Positions 45,483 through 59,258 of a DNA stretch of 64,000 bases are shown here, piece after piece. The stretch's first letter is position 1, and the number at the start of each line of letters is the position of its first letter. The stretch spans positions 1 through 64,000 of the forward strand of contig NMRB01001171.1 in NCBI GenBank assembly GCA_002633025.1, written 5' to 3'. The position numbers and the translations under genes are program-made. Under the pieces are notes generated by a model. It made no database searches. It saw nothing but the letters and a program-made list of their open reading frames with translations, and was not told the origin of the DNA. Origin of the DNA: Notospermus geniculatus. Its lineage: Eukaryota; Nemertea; Pilidiophora; Heteronemertea; Lineidae.

Positions 45483-47059
45483 ACCACTGCTGTAACCATT
45501 AACCATTTCCTTCTCGAAGACTTCTGCCTGGTTTTCCCAGATCAGGTCAAGATGGGGAGGATCGCCAATTGGGATAAAAGCCATATTCCATAGCACTTTG
45601 TACTCAAAACTGTAGACAACAGGGCTGTTACATCATTCCACCATATCCCCACTCGCCACCAGAAGAGACTTGCCATTGGAGGAGAAACCCAAGAAGAACC
45701 TCTCTAACAAAATATCGCCTAACACAGAAGATAATCCGATGACAGCCAATCTTTACAAAGAATCCTTCTTAACCATAGCTGAGTAGACAATGACAAACAT
45801 GGTAGAAGCATGACTCTCTCCTTAACAGGCTAAAGAAGGTGATAAGAGAGGATTAAGTGGCATGACCAGGCATGACGCTGCCTTGGATACCGCTGGTCAG
45901 CGTGGCAGAGACTTGATGCACGAGCATTTTTCAGAAGCTGCATGAATAGATGACCACGGAAAATGGAAAAACGTGGAACGACCAGCTAGAGATGTGTCAA
46001 GAACGGAATTACAGCATTTCTCAGCAAGGGAATTAGAGGCTAAGATGAGATAGAAGGCAGCTAGGCCATTCATCAAGGAAGGGTGAGGTGATCCAACCAA
46101 TCACACGTTGCCCAAGACCTCCCAAGTCCAAGTTCGACTGTTCTGACCATAGTTCAACTTTTCTGAACCATAGCAAAGACCAGTGACACCCACTGCATCA
46201 AAGGTCCATGGCAATAAATCAGTCTCTTTCCGGAAGGGTGCCATGCGACCAGATGTTCTCATCAGATAGCAACCCAGAGCAGGTGGTGAATCCAGGCAGT
46301 TTCTCATAGGGAGATGGATGACATCGGCAGTGGCACTTAGTCTCCCCCTGTCACAACAGTCTGGTGGGAACTGGGGATGGAAATCTCGGCAAATGAAGCC
46401 ATGTTGTGACTCAAGAGCATCTGGTGGAAAGGAATCACACCCATAGCCTACTTGGTGACTGGCGTTGGTTTTTCTCACTGTGCCACTATCAGAGTGGCAT
46501 TTCTAGCCTGGCATATCACCTGTTGAATCTGACTGACACTTTAGAAACATCCCATGATCAAATATCAATCACACTTCCTGCAAACTGAGCCAGATATCCT
46601 CTCCCAGTCAGTGCAGTTGATACATGAACCCATTGATCCAGATTGCTTCCTGTGACTTTGTTCACGGATTATCACGTATCAATTACCAGTTTGGATGCCT
46701 TTGTAAACAACTGCACATCCAAATAAGGACGTGATAGAAAATCTTTTATTTCACACACGATTGATTTCCAATATGGAGTCAATGAGAGTGGCATTGTATA
46801 TCAGCAGGTCAATGAAAGCTGAGACAACTGAGTGTCATGTGACGATCACATGATCTAACAGATCATCTGATTGGCCTAACTGAAACTTTTTTTGTCCAGT
46901 GATCAGTTACGGTATTGCTGATTGGCTGAAATGGACCGACAAGCAAACTGAACCCGTTGAGCTTGTTACAACTAACACCTTTGAACTTTGAACAAGCCAA
47001 CAGCCATCCTGATCAGGATGAGGACTTCGCTTGTTAGGTTTGAGAATGCTCTTGGTTTC
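45483..47059. other. No gene recognised; two unassigned minus-strand frames
   Basis: 46101-46478 (minus) is a 125-codon, cysteine-containing frame with no recognised family. About 45490-45611 (minus) is exon-like, with a CTACAG acceptor and EYKVLWNMAFIPIGDPPHLD, but unassigned. Confidence 0.25.
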
Positions 47060-47315
47060 AACGATTAACAGAGAGATCAACAGACAGAGAGAAAGATGGC
47101 CGGCCAGACAGGCGGATAGCCGGATGCCCACCCAGGTGGATGGATGGACAGATGCCTGCCTGCCGGTCGGCCGACAGACAGACAAACAAACAAACAGACA
47201 GATGGATCAATTGGGAAACCAACAGACTGGCAGATGGACTGACAGATAGATTGACAGACTGATAAACTGACCTACAGCAAGACTGACAGACAGACACACC
47301 AACAGACAGACAGAT
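47060..47315 (+). repeat. Imperfect GACA microsatellite
   Basis: GACAGACAGACAAACAAACA and similar GACA/GATA/AACA runs continue with interruptions. The frames open across it are repeat-derived (Ser/Val/Cys-rich on the minus strand). Confidence 0.85.
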
Positions 47316-49652
47316 GAAAATGCTTCAGGATGATACACCCCATCTACTTTGAAGCTCCTGCACAAAAACTTGTTATTCTTTACGATATTGATTCCAGAGG
47401 AATGCAATGTCATTGATTTTCGTGTGGGAGAGAACAATTTCCCTGAGGCAAGTACAAGGTTTTGTTGATGTGGAATATTTCATATCAAAAGGAGGCCAAC
47501 AAATGGAAGAATACCCCGTCCCAGTAACTCATGTCTTGAAGGTAATTGGTAAAATAGTATACATGTACTGTGAATTGCGATAAACACTGTAACAGTTGAT
47601 GCATAATTCAGCATCCAATGGTGCATTAGCACATAAAAGAATGATTAACTTTTTCATGTTTTTAATGCCAAGCATCCAGCTCCAGAAGCGATTCGCATCA
47701 GGAGACCATCACATCGTGTTGACAGACAAATAATTCACAGGCAAAGGCAGCATTGTACTTTCAGAACACATGTGTGATGACGGTGATGTGAGACCTCGGG
47801 ATCCCAATAGCAAACCCCTTTTTTCCTTCATGGATTTCAAGCTGAATAGGCCAGAAGGAACACTCTTTTAAAACTGAGCCGCGATTTGAAACCTACGCTG
47901 TCAAAGAGCTGAAAGAGCCTAAACATGAAGTCCAACCTTAACCCATCAGCCACTGGATAGTACGGTCTGGTAACAGACTGCTATCATCTCTTTTTGGCGA
48001 ACACCCAAAGTGGCATGACTGGGTCACCATCCCACATACAGGTTCTTTGAAGTGCCCACCATCTGACATCAGGCACCCCTTATAAAGGTTCTATGCAAGG
48101 CCCACCATCTGACACCAGTTTCACAGACTGGGGAGCAGAGACCCATGACCTCCTTGCCTTCAGCCTTCTACACACCCTTTGACAGACACTCCATCATAAC
48201 TCTGTCTTCTTCTGCAGCATTTATGTCTTCAGCAGCATTCTACATGTCTTCTGCAGCATTCTACAGGTCTTTCGCAGCATTCTATCACTGTCTATAGGTC
48301 TTTGACAGACTCCATCACACTCTACTCTGTCCTACAGTCATAAGAAAACAATCCCGAGCCTCCATGTATGAATAATTCAGCCCATGTACTATAGACTCAG
48401 GTTGAAACAATACATCTAGTCCATTAGCCAAAACCAGAAAGGCTCATTGTGGATTTCAATTTCCGCTGAATGTCTTGATGGTCCATTCGGGAATACCAAG
48501 GCATTACCTTTGTACGCAAGGTGAAATCAAAACAGAGAATCGTGGCTTTCAGGTCGTATCTTTTGTTTGTGTTCGTACATTAGAGTTTTTGAACCCTGGA
48601 ACTTTGTGTCAATACCATTTACAAGAGAAACTTGCAATCGTGTGACTGAGATCAACAACTTCCTCTGTATTATCAGGGTTTCCGCCAGGATTTTTTTCCA
48701 GGGTACGACCTGGGGGGAGAAAAAAATTCAAAAAAAATTTTTGTTGACAATTTTTTTTTCAACATTTTTTTCCTGTTAATAATGGCCTCAAGAGTCATTT
48801 TTACCCTCCAAAATGCAAAATTAGTCTTCCTTCTGCATGAAAGTTGCATTTGAAATGTAACAAATTTAAGAAAAACATTACTGAAGTGATTTTTTCAGGG
48901 TACTATATCGTACCCTCAAATTTCTTTAGGGTACTATATTTGTACCCAAAGTACCCTCTGGCGGGGACCCTGATTATCCCCCCCCCCCCGTAGGGTTGCT
49001 ACTGCTGACGACCATTTTGACGATTTTTGTGAACAGCAAATCAGTTTGGGTTCACTTGACCTTGACCTTAACACTTCCGCAAACGCCTGTGATTTGTAAT
49101 CAATAACGATTCGATTGTTGATCGTCAATAACCAATGATTAGCTACGCCCAAATAAGGCAAGCAACCAGCAGCAAAAAGCCATCATATCAGAACTCTATG
49201 ACACCAATAATTAGATACCTCTACTTCAAACAAACCGTGTCAGTAGCCGTAAGCCATGATGATTGTCTGTGATCAGTTCTTAGACGCCGTGAGCCATGCA
49301 GCTTATTGTTTGAAGTTTGTCTGTGATGATACAGATCTAAGATAATGAAAGCTTTTGAAGATTCAGGCACTTTCATTTGTTTGATCTTGGTAAGAAATTG
49401 ATGAATGCAATTCATGCATCTTCTCTAGAAAGTTGACGGATTAAGGTTGGGGGTCAACGTGCTCAGCTAGACAAAATATCAATATTGTATTGTTGAGAAC
49501 TAAAGGTGAGACATGGCTGGACACCATTGCTAAGAACACTAACTACCTCCCTCTCTCTGCCCTCCCCTCTCCCCTCTCTGGGAGTTGCTGAACTCCCAGA
49601 GAGCAGCAACAAGGCTAGACACTATTGCTGAGGGCGTACCCCCCCCCCCCCC

Positions 49653-49657
49653 NNNNN
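49653..49657. other. Five-N gap inside a poly-C tract
   Basis: Unresolved bases lie between two runs of C at about 49639-49669. The real tract length is unknown. Confidence 0.95.
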
Positions 49658-51289
49658 CCCCCCCCCCCCCACTCCCAAACGCGATTTACTCCTTCCTGGG
49701 AGTCGCTCAACTCCCCAGACAGCAGCAACAAAGCTCTCAGGATCGGCACCTCCGGCTACAAAACATGTTCTCTGTAAGTGATGCAGCTCAGGCAAAGCCA
49801 TGTCCCCAGAGCCTCATAGAGAGGGAGGGGTAGAGCAGACACAGACAATATTGGGCCTTTTTTCGAACAGCAAGTCAATCTTCCCACACGTTTGATCAGG
49901 GGAAGAGTAATCACCATCAGCAACGATCGACTTGCCACTTCTCCCTGATTGGTGTTGATCATCATGAATACTGTTCATTGCCAATCTCCAGGTATCAAGA
50001 ATCGATGGTGAACGACATGACTGAACCTCCAGCTCCACAAGATATTACCCGTAGCCCCTTACACTAGCCTGGTTGAAGAGCTCGACCCGAACCGAGTCCA
50101 CTTTGAAATTCAAGCGGGACAGGCCCGTTTTCACTGCCATTTGTTACCGGGACAAGCTGGCTTGGCCTGTTTACATTTGGCAAAATTGTACCGAACCGTG
50201 TTCAGTCCGGACCAGGCACACTGAAAATTCCTTAGTGTAAATGGGCCAAAAGCCAGCCAGCTTCGGGTACGTACGTCCTGACGTATGACTGTGATGATGA
50301 TTAACTAATGGTAATGTCGATTACCTAGGTTGGGATAATGAATAGCAGTGTGGATGTCAATTGTGATGTATGACGGGAGAGGACTTGATGATGTTCAGAC
50401 ACGACATGATGGGAAATAGAATGTCTGATGATGGGATGCTGATTGGAGAAGTGGAGTCGTGGACCGACTTTCAGGACCAGACCATATTCACACGCACAGA
50501 CGAATCCCTCTCTTCAAAGGTTTGCAGAACACCTTCCTGGTCTCTAGTCACTGTAGCTTTTAGAGTCATTGATCAGAAAAAGACAGAGTGCTGTGAATCC
50601 CACAATGTCTGTCTGACGAGTGGACGGCAGGACGCCCCGACAAACTGACCGACATTGTTGAGGAACGGCTAGGAGGACATACCCAGATTTCTTGCTCCCT
50701 GATGAACTGACATGAACTATGAGACTCTCGACTTAACTTGCATCTGAGACGAGTGGGAGGCTGTGATCAGACAGTTACAAAACGTGAAAGACAAAGTGCG
50801 AGTCCCAAATCTGCCATCAGAAGAGTAGGATATGGGTTGTCTCAAGGGTCTGTTGGGGAGGCCAGACAGTTGTGTGAAAACCGAAAAAAACAACCAGACG
50901 CTGTGGCTTTGTCCTGAATGGAGGAGGATGAGAGGCCAAAGTCCTGGGGGAGACTCAGGGGATAAAATAGTACGGACCAGAAACGAAATATCAGGGTTGA
51001 GATTATCAATCGGATTATGTGACATTTTGGTGACTGTCTCATAAAGACTGTTTAAGGATCATCACCACGACATCTTGACATGTCTGAGGATCTCAGGGGA
51101 GGCTGGATTAGTGCTAGGAGACGTCCCTAACACGATGACAAAGCCAATATCTAAAGAAAGCTGAGCTGTAGGAGGACAGCCAAAGAAGAAACGCAACAGG
51201 AGTGTCAGTCTGTATGCCAGTGATAATCCACCTGACCCCAAGAAGCCTGGATTAGAAAGAAGGACCATGATGGTTGTTAAGACATCTAC

Positions 51290-51565
51290 CTCCCTTTACT
51301 TGAAACAAGACAACGGTCAAGTAGGGTCTTAGACCCTCTTCCTCATGTCTGAGACACCACGTTGGTCCTTTCAGACTGAAGGACAGCCAAGGGCCAGGTT
51401 CGGAACATGATTCCACACTAATACGTTTTTCCCCGACAAGGGTCAAGTAGGATCTTAGACCCTCTTTCCCATGTCTGAGACACCACGTGTGTACTTCAGA
51501 CTGAAGGACAGGCAAGGTTGGAGCACGATGCCACACCTCATGTGTTTTTCCTGCGACTCCAGCCA
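51290..51565 (+). repeat. Direct duplication, about 140-bp period, two copies
   Basis: TCAAGTAGGGTCTTAGACCC, CATGTCTGAGACACCACGT and CAGACTGAAGGACAG occur twice in the same order (from about 51317 and 51440). Confidence 0.75.
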
Positions 51566-51744
51566 ATGGCTTTGCCAGTTCAAGCCTCTGAAAGATCCCC
51601 TCTCATGTCTGGTACACTCTGAATGCAGTCTTGTTGAAACGTTCCCTACTTTCGCTCCTTCAAACCTGAACTACTTAGTCTGCTGTCTGGATGCGGCTCT
51701 CAGGGATCAGACAAGACCACTTAGAGACGAGAAGCACGGCAAAA

Positions 51745-52245
51745 ATTCTACCTGAGGGGACTGGAAGGGACCCTGGGACACTTCTCCCAGTCACACTGCT
51801 TGCTGAGCTGCGAGTACCAGAGTGATGCTCTCAGAGATCAGAGGAACACACCCGTCGCTACAAGTGTCCAAAAGTGGCAGGCAGCCTGCCACTGGATATC
51901 TGAATAGGTAGTACAAATCTGGCCAGTCTGGACACTTGTAATGGAGGGGTGCTCAGAACATGATACACAGCAAAAATTCTAACAGGGGGACTGGAACAGA
52001 CCCCGAACCACTTTGCCCACTGACACCTCTTGGTGAGCCATTCTGGATAATGAGGGGACCATTGTTTTAGCATCTAGGATCGACAGCGAATGGTGAAGAT
52101 GCTGAAAGTTGACATGGGAAGTTGGTAACGGACCCTGGGGAACTTTACCCAGGCACATCTTGGTCAGCCATTCTAAACAAGGAATGCACCATTCAGGATG
52201 GGCAGCAACAGGTGAAGCTGCTGAAAGTTCCAAGTTGGCAATGCC
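51745..52245 (+). repeat. Degenerate direct repeats of about 115-130 bp
   Basis: GGGGACTGGAA(C/G)(A/G)GACCC, CTTTGCCCACTGACA/CTTTACCCAGGCACA, TGGTGAGCCATTCT/TGGTCAGCCATTCT and TGAAGATGCTGAAAGTT/TGAAGCTGCTGAAAGTT recur in register. The third, earliest copy (51750) is partial. Confidence 0.65.
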
Positions 52246-54529
52246 AAGTTACTGGGAAACAAATTCTTGTAGGTTCCCGATTCCATCCAGATTGTCCCTG
52301 CTGCTCGTCAGAATCCGATGGCTTTACGGAGTATTCCTAGGAGAACCCATTCTCGCCTGCTGGTCCTGATTGCTTTCTCGAATTAGCAGCAGCACAGAAG
52401 ATCTGCCTCCCGTCACCAAGACGCTACGCAGTAATATCCTAGTAACAGGTCTCAGAAGAGCAAAGGGTGAGCAAAGGGTGTGTGAGCTGCTTCAGACACC
52501 CCTACAACCTTTAGGAGCAAAACTTTGCCATTTTACAATCCACCTGGGCCATTTTCTGTTTGACACCGCCAAATATAATCTTTTCTGAGATAAACACGAC
52601 ACCGTCATGACCTTTCCCTTCCCAAAATTCCGTCAGCATCTCGAAACCTAACCCCAGAACTTGATCTTGGATATTAAAGTTACAGGATGAATCATACGCC
52701 AGTGATCAAACTTCGCGAGGAGTCGCATGGGAACGTGTGGAGGAGGATACTTGACTTTTGAAGCACCAAACAAATTCCTTCACCAAAGAAAGAACAGTCC
52801 AATAATCTATAATCCCCTCCTGTGACATTACTTACAAACGTTCAATATTCTTCCAAGACGTTGTAACATAGTTAGTCATCGGTTTGCCTTAAATGGTTCA
52901 GAAGAAACGAAGGAATGTCATACTATCAGGATTAAGTTCAACAATTATCGTTTGATACCGATAAAAGGTCAAATCATCCCGTCAATGGAAGCACCGTCGT
53001 TCTTTGAGGAAGGCAGATTTGCTGAGTCACCAAGTCTCAATATCCCCTGACTAGGAGTCATTCCCGTTTCCACGGTTGATGGTACGTGACGAGCAGAGAG
53101 GAATAGGAAGGGAAGGATTATCCACAAAACTAGTTTCCAAAAACTCACCAGAAATGGACAGCAAACTGTTGATCAGAAAACAACCTTTCACGCCTGATGC
53201 GTCTCCGACCGTTCAGGAATCAATCCTCCTGTTGCATGAAGTTGACGAACCGCTGTACTCACTTCTTTCTAATCATCTGACATTCTGCACGACCGATTAC
53301 AATTGCACTGACTCATGAAAAAACAGGACAGGGGAGTTCCCAATTGAGATGATTCACCGCAGAGATGGTAAACCCTGAAATCCCGACATGACGATGTTTC
53401 CTGGCATCTGAGACAGGATATGGAAAGTCCGCGACTGATGAAACCGAAGACAGACACAAAGGGTTATAGAAAAGTTGACAAAAAGAAGCCTGTCCTCTGG
53501 TGAATCATCTGTCATCGAACCGTTCACTGAACCGATTTTAATTACAATAATGGGCCGCCCCACCGTGACAAGACATTAGCAAGGGATTCCACCGAGACAG
53601 ATGACTCACGTAAAAAGTGTTTCGTTTCATTTCTTACCAGTTGAGTCACACCTGTTGCATTACCGTAAACGACAATGAAAGGGATGCTGGATCTTGACGA
53701 CATGAAAAGTCGATCGGCGTAGGAAGGATGAGAATCCATTTGACTGAAAGGAATTGCGTCTTTTAGCGATAACCATGTGGGCGAAATGGAGGAGCTAGTT
53801 CTTGCGATGTGATGACTCACAAAGACGAAACTCCCCTGTGTACATATCATGTCATTAAGGCTACGGACGTGTACATGACCTGCTTAGAATACACAGCATT
53901 TCTCGTCCACGTTAACCTGAAACGTACTATAGCACTTACTGTGTCGCATTGAAACAAACGTCAAAAACAATATGGTTCATCTGACGAGAACATCCCCACA
54001 GGCGACGGTTTTGATCATCAGTCGCACACACAGCCTTTTTGGCGTGGAATCATCAATTTACCGACTTGAAACAGAATCGTCACTAGATAAACCGGCGTGG
54101 TTCATGTGAGTGTTGTTTCAACATTGATAATGCAATTACAGATAAGTTTCTATCGATTTTTCATCGCTCAAGTGAAGATTAATGGCCTGTATTGTCTTGT
54201 TTGTGTAAATTGAAGGTTTGTAGAGGCAGACGGGCTGAGCAGTTCCCGCCAGTCAAGCATTGAACAACCAAGAATCAATATCGAGGGGTACAGACATCTG
54301 TGTTCATTCTAGAGGCAACGTTTTGACAGCTTGTGGACCAAAAGTACACTTGTACTTGGGACAGTTGATGTGTCCTGATTAGAGAAGATTTGATGGAAGG
54401 AAATGGCTTGACTCTCATCTCATCCTGGGGCTGTAATCAGGATATCACAGAAAAACCTCTACGTTCTGGACATCCTGAGAAGAAGGGTGTCCATACTTAG
54501 TTTAGAGAGGGGTAAGGAGGGTACTAACG

Positions 54530-55390
54530 ACGGCCGTCCACAGTTGTCGTCTAGATGCTGAGGAAGGCTCGACGGACTGACCAAGGCCAGAGGTGTTGTC
54601 TCGAAGCTGACAAAAGGACCCTGGAGACTGACAAAGGCTGTCTTCAGTTCAGAGTTGTCGTCTAGAGGCTGACGAAGTCCTGTGCAAAACTGACAAAGGC
54701 CTCCACAGTTCAGAGGTGTAGTCTAGAAGCTGACGAAGGCCTGTGGGGACTGACGAAGGTGGTCCATGGTCCAGAGGTATAGTCTAGAAGCTGACGAAGG
54801 CCTGTGGGCACTCACTAAGGCTGTTCACGGTCCAGAGGTGTAGTCTAGAAACTGAGCAAGGCCTGTGGGAACTGACGAAGGCTGTCCACAGTTCAGAGGT
54901 GTCATATAGAAGCTGACGAAGGTTGTTGGCGACTGACAAAGGCTGTCCACAGTTCAGAGGCGTCGTCTAGAATCTTAGAAGGCCTCTGCACCCTGACGAA
55001 GGCTGTCCACAGTTAAAAGGTGTTGTCTAGAAGCTGACGAAGGCCTTTACGCAGTGACGAAAGCTTCCACAGTTCAGTGGTGTCATCTAGACGCTGACAA
55101 AGGCTGTCCACACATCAGAGGTGTTGTCCAGACGCTGACGAAGCCCTCTAGAGGCTGACAAAGGCTATCTACAGTTCAGAGGTGCTGTCTGGATGCTGAC
55201 GAAGGCTGTCCACACATCATAGGTGTCGTCCAGAAGGTGACGAAGACCTACGGCAACTGACAATGCTCTCCACATTCCAAGGTGTCATTTGGAAGCTGAC
55301 AAAGAGCTCTGGAGACTGGCAAAGGTTCTCACCGTTTAGAGGATTCGTCTGGATGCTGATGAAGGCCTCTGGAGCCCGAAGAAGCTGGTG
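54530..55390 (+). repeat. Degenerate tandem array of about 60-bp units
   Basis: Variants of TCCACAGTTCAGAGGTGTCG, TCTAGAAGCTGACGAAGGCC and CTGTGGGAACTGACGAAGGC alternate about a dozen times. The units vary in length and are strongly diverged, suggesting an old array. Confidence 0.85.
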
Positions 55391-55968
55391 CAATGGTTTA
55401 AAGCATATGACGCATTCTGAGATTGTATGAGTGTGTGGGAAGAGTTATATAAAAGCCCCAAAAGCTGTTTAAGAGACACTCCAAGAAAGAGATGTAAAAA
55501 ATATTAACGGGGAATGTTTCAGATAGAATGATCACCTCAGAACACGTGTTGGAACCAGAACGATTGTCACAGTACATCAAGCTTTCATGTAGGACTCGGG
55601 CTTATCTAATAATGAAAGTAGCTATTATAAGATTAGGTCTCCCTCGACAACCTGTTATTCAGTTAGCACATAAATGGCTCCATATGAGATGTGAACCATG
55701 CTCTTGTTTCCATCCCTAATCCTGGCTTGATACCATTAGTTGAAGCCCACAGGTCACTTTCACTATTGGTCTCAGTTACGCCTCCACCCACATCAAGCAA
55801 GTTTTTAAAACTCGAACTCTGAATCTAAAAAGAACCATCAAAGGACAGCTTGCAGTGAGAAAACCTAACGAACCTAACACTCGCATGTCCTGGCGTCATT
55901 TGGCCCTGTATACAGGGACTCCTCTCTGTCTTGGCTACTGTCAGGATGCGGGAGAACAGATGGCTATA

Positions 55969-56150
55969 TACAGTGGAACCTCTCTATTAAGGACACCTCA
56001 GGGATTGACAAATGGTGCCCTTAATTGAGAGGTGTCCTGATTACAGAGGTCAAAATGAACAGAAACGGTCAATTTAGGACTGAACTTTGGTGTCCTTAAT
56101 AGAGAGGTGTCCTTCTGGCAAGGGTGTCCGCTAAGGGAGGTTCCAATGTA
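55969..56150. mobile_element. Pogo/Tigger-like MITE, 182 bp, TA-flanked
   Basis: TACAGTGGAACCTCTCTATT opens the element, and its inverted relative ending GGGAGGTTCCAATGTA closes it. The interior repeats GGTGTCCTTAATAGAGAGGT-type sequence on both strands. A related fragment lies at about 13073-13155. Confidence 0.75.
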
Positions 56151-58399
56151 TATCAAAGGCAAAAGAACCAGGAGGGCTGATACCGTAGAATTTGTCTACC
56201 AAAGAGATTCCCTTGACTCCTGGTATGATCGAACCAAATTACAATCTAATAGAAGACATTTCAGCGAACAGTGCTCAGTATTCGAAATTCTTCTTCACAG
56301 AACGACACCGCACTCGCTGACTTGGTGAACATTGACACATTTCGTCACAAGAAGAGAGGATCTTTTTCACAAGTCAACGGCAGGGTACAATCGGGAATCT
56401 TCTGGTTGAAGAAAGAACGCCCTCCGCTCTTTTAAACTAGGCAGATGTTAGTGCAGCTTCTGAGGTTGTTAGCGCTAGAGTTGCCATCACCATCAACAAC
56501 ACAAAGGCTGGCAACGAATCTTTCCATGATTAACAATGAAAAAATGGCGTCTGACGTCAATATTCCCAGGCACAAAGGAGGTGCTTAAATAATCAAAGGA
56601 ATTATTCGAAAGTAAAAAGGTTGCCTAAAAGCGTTTTGATTTTGAGTTCCTAAAAATGAGGTGAATATGAAGCGAGTTGTGCAACAGGTGCTTAAAGGGA
56701 CTCAGGAATTAGCCCTTTGAAACTGGAGGATGGTGAACTCTCTGAGAGATTACGAGAAGACGAAGATCTCGAGAACGATATGCCGCTAATTACGCGTTCA
56801 ACGGAGGATTACAGAGAAGTCGGATGTCGGCCTGAAAACTATGGTACTTGAGAACCGGTAAACATGTCGAGAAGAGTCGGAATGCGTGGTGTCAGACACC
56901 ACAAAGAATCAACTCCCCTGACTCTCGACTTTAAAACCTCTGGCATTAAGTTCAACTCTCAAGTCAAATGACGAGTGTTTGGTGAAGTCAAGCAAACGAA
57001 TACCACGGTACTAATTTTAGGAACAATATCTTTTTCAAAGTAATTGAAATCAAGGTTAGAAACTTCACAGATTTTTTTACGAGAAATGACGTTAAAATTT
57101 ACCGACCGCTCCCATATGCAACATGAATAACCCCTAAAATTAGATATTTCAAAGATAAGACGCAGAAACGTTTGTCTTTAGGGAAGAATAAGGAGATATT
57201 ACAGAAAGTAAAGAGTAAGTAGGAGGTACACCTCCAATTTCTTGTTCTTTCCCTGCATATGGTATACACAAGAGAAATGGTAAGACAAATCAGAATTAAC
57301 GTATTTCATCCACCAACAAGTTTTAGGAAGTTGTTAAGAAACGTGTCACCGTTGTTCATGACTGCGACAGGTGACAAGGAGGGATCCTGAGGTATGGTTT
57401 GCTCACCTGTTTCAGACAGGTGAGCCAAAAACTGAGCAGTTCTTCCAATGGATCCTATAGTCGAAGTCAACCTAACCTCAACATGGGCAAAATGCCAAGC
57501 TTGAAAACGTACACAAGTCAGTGGTAAATAATCCATGTCGCAGTTACCTAATGATGTTAGGGAAACTTGGTTCACTTTCCACGAGGCTTTTGCAAATTCA
57601 AGGTTGTGCACAGTCAACTGGTAAATACTGTGGTTTGTGGTTTAATCATTGTGTTCACTTTATGGTGTCTGCTGCCCAGGCCTGGCAGTTTGCCCTTGTT
57701 GAAGTTAGGTTGACTTCGACAATACAAGATCGGGCCTAGGATCTTGGAGATGGGTGCTGTTCTTCAAACGAGCACTTTAGGATTTCATCTCAAGAATTTC
57801 CAGGGTTTCACTGAATTTGTTTTGAAAGTTTTAAACATAATTCTGAGAAACTCTAGCCAGTAATTTGGCACTTTTCTGTGAATTGTTTAGGGCAGGCAAA
57901 TGTCATCAAACCTGTAGGCTTAACAAAAGTCGGGCCTAGAGAAAGTGGGTGTGATGGTACCAGCTAGATCACTGAATCCATAACCTACTGAATGGCAAAC
58001 TTTTCCATCGTAGATTAAGCGACTCCTCATCCAGCCATCAGTGTCAACATCCATAAGGCCTAAGGGCAACAACTGCCCTTTCATACAAACGGGAACATAC
58101 GTCGGTATGATACGGCAAATTTCAACGAAATAACAAAGACGAGAGCAGGGCCAATTGGTAAACAGGCACATACCGGGAGACGGATTGTCTTCCACTCAAA
58201 AAGGCTTTTTACATCAAGTCATAGCTCGCAGCCAGTCGGGGATAAATAATACAAAACATGTTGTCTCATTCTCTTTCACCTTTTACATTTCCTGCTATTT
58301 GCCATCACACCTGTACCATGAGGACTGAATTCATGCAGAAGAGGGTGTAGCTCGCAGATAAACACTTCTTTTTAGAAACGAGTTGGATGTTCAGACTCC
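56151..58399. other. No gene recognised
   Basis: Short frames only. A phrase (AAGTCAACCTAACCTCAACA, about 57466, and GAAGTTAGGTTGACTTCGAC, about 57701) appears twice in inverted orientation about 240 bp apart, so 57300-57725 may be a diverged foldback. Confidence 0.35.
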
Positions 58400-58720
58400 A
58401 GGGTAAATGCAAATCATGGGAACCAATCAAACGGCCTGTTACATTCGAAGGTTACGGTCAGATCACTGGAACCAATCAAAAGGCTTGTTACATTTGAAGG
58501 CTGGTCCAATAGGCCAAATGACAAGGTCAGATCATTGGAACCAATCAAATGGGTTGTTACTGAGGCTGTTCACAAAATTGTCAAGGTCAAATCATAAGAA
58601 CCAATCAAAAGGGTTGTTACAAAGGTTGTTTCAAGGTCAAATCAAGGGAACCAATCATAAGGTTTGTTCCTGAGGCTGTTTACACTGCCATCAAGATCAA
58701 ATGATGAGTAACAATCAGGA
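58400..58720 (+). repeat. Degenerate 50-70 bp repeat carrying five ACCAATCA motifs
   Basis: GGAACCAATCAAA...GGTTGTTAC blocks recur with CCAAT at about 58423, 58472, 58541, 58601 and 58651, and a decayed version near 58711. Between them lie TCAAGGTCAAATCA and TGAGGCTGTT variants. No gene is recognised on either side. Confidence 0.75.
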
Positions 58721-59258
58721 GATAGGACTGGCTTGCTTTAATTTCTCACTAATGAAGGGTTACGTCTTTGATACAAGGAAGCACTGAAACTGCACCTGCA
58801 GCCCCCTCCCCCACTTATCTAAGATCAGCATCCAAGGCGAACTCAGAACAAAGGAGATCTATGATCAAGAATCTTGTTTCATCTTCTGGTTTATGGTGTA
58901 CAGAAATGTAATTCTATGAATCAATGCAATGATTTGATACCACTTACCTCTGACCTATTGGAACATCCCTGACAGAGAAAGGTCGCCAGTTCAACAAACA
59001 AACAACACGTCTAATAAAGCCGTGTTTTTCATTTCTGATTGATTAGGATTCTTAACCCTGGGCGATGAGATGATCACAGGGATTCGTGATGCTGGCCTGG
59101 AGATTCCTAGTCGTGCAAGCGCATCCATCAAGCATAATGAGATCTAGGGTAGGTTTAGAGGGAGCCACGCGCTGCAGCCCCACCCAGGCGTGATTACAAA
59201 CTTTCTGTCAACTCACTAGAAGCCCATGAAAAGGAAACCAGTGTGCCTGGAGAAAAGT

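Larger units (their letters stand above)
47316..54529. other. Long gene-free stretch with short duplications
   Basis: Apart from the duplications at 51.3-52.2 kb and the poly-C gap, only short frames are seen on both strands. None resembles a known protein or transposase. Confidence 0.45.

Noticed and set aside
45490-45611. Exon of the B4GAT1-like gene
   Set aside because: An acceptor and an open frame exist, but the reading does not match any part of B4GAT1, and a MITE begins directly beyond it.
47058-47297. Repetitive Ser/Val/Cys protein frames
   Set aside because: They are translations of the GACA microsatellite.
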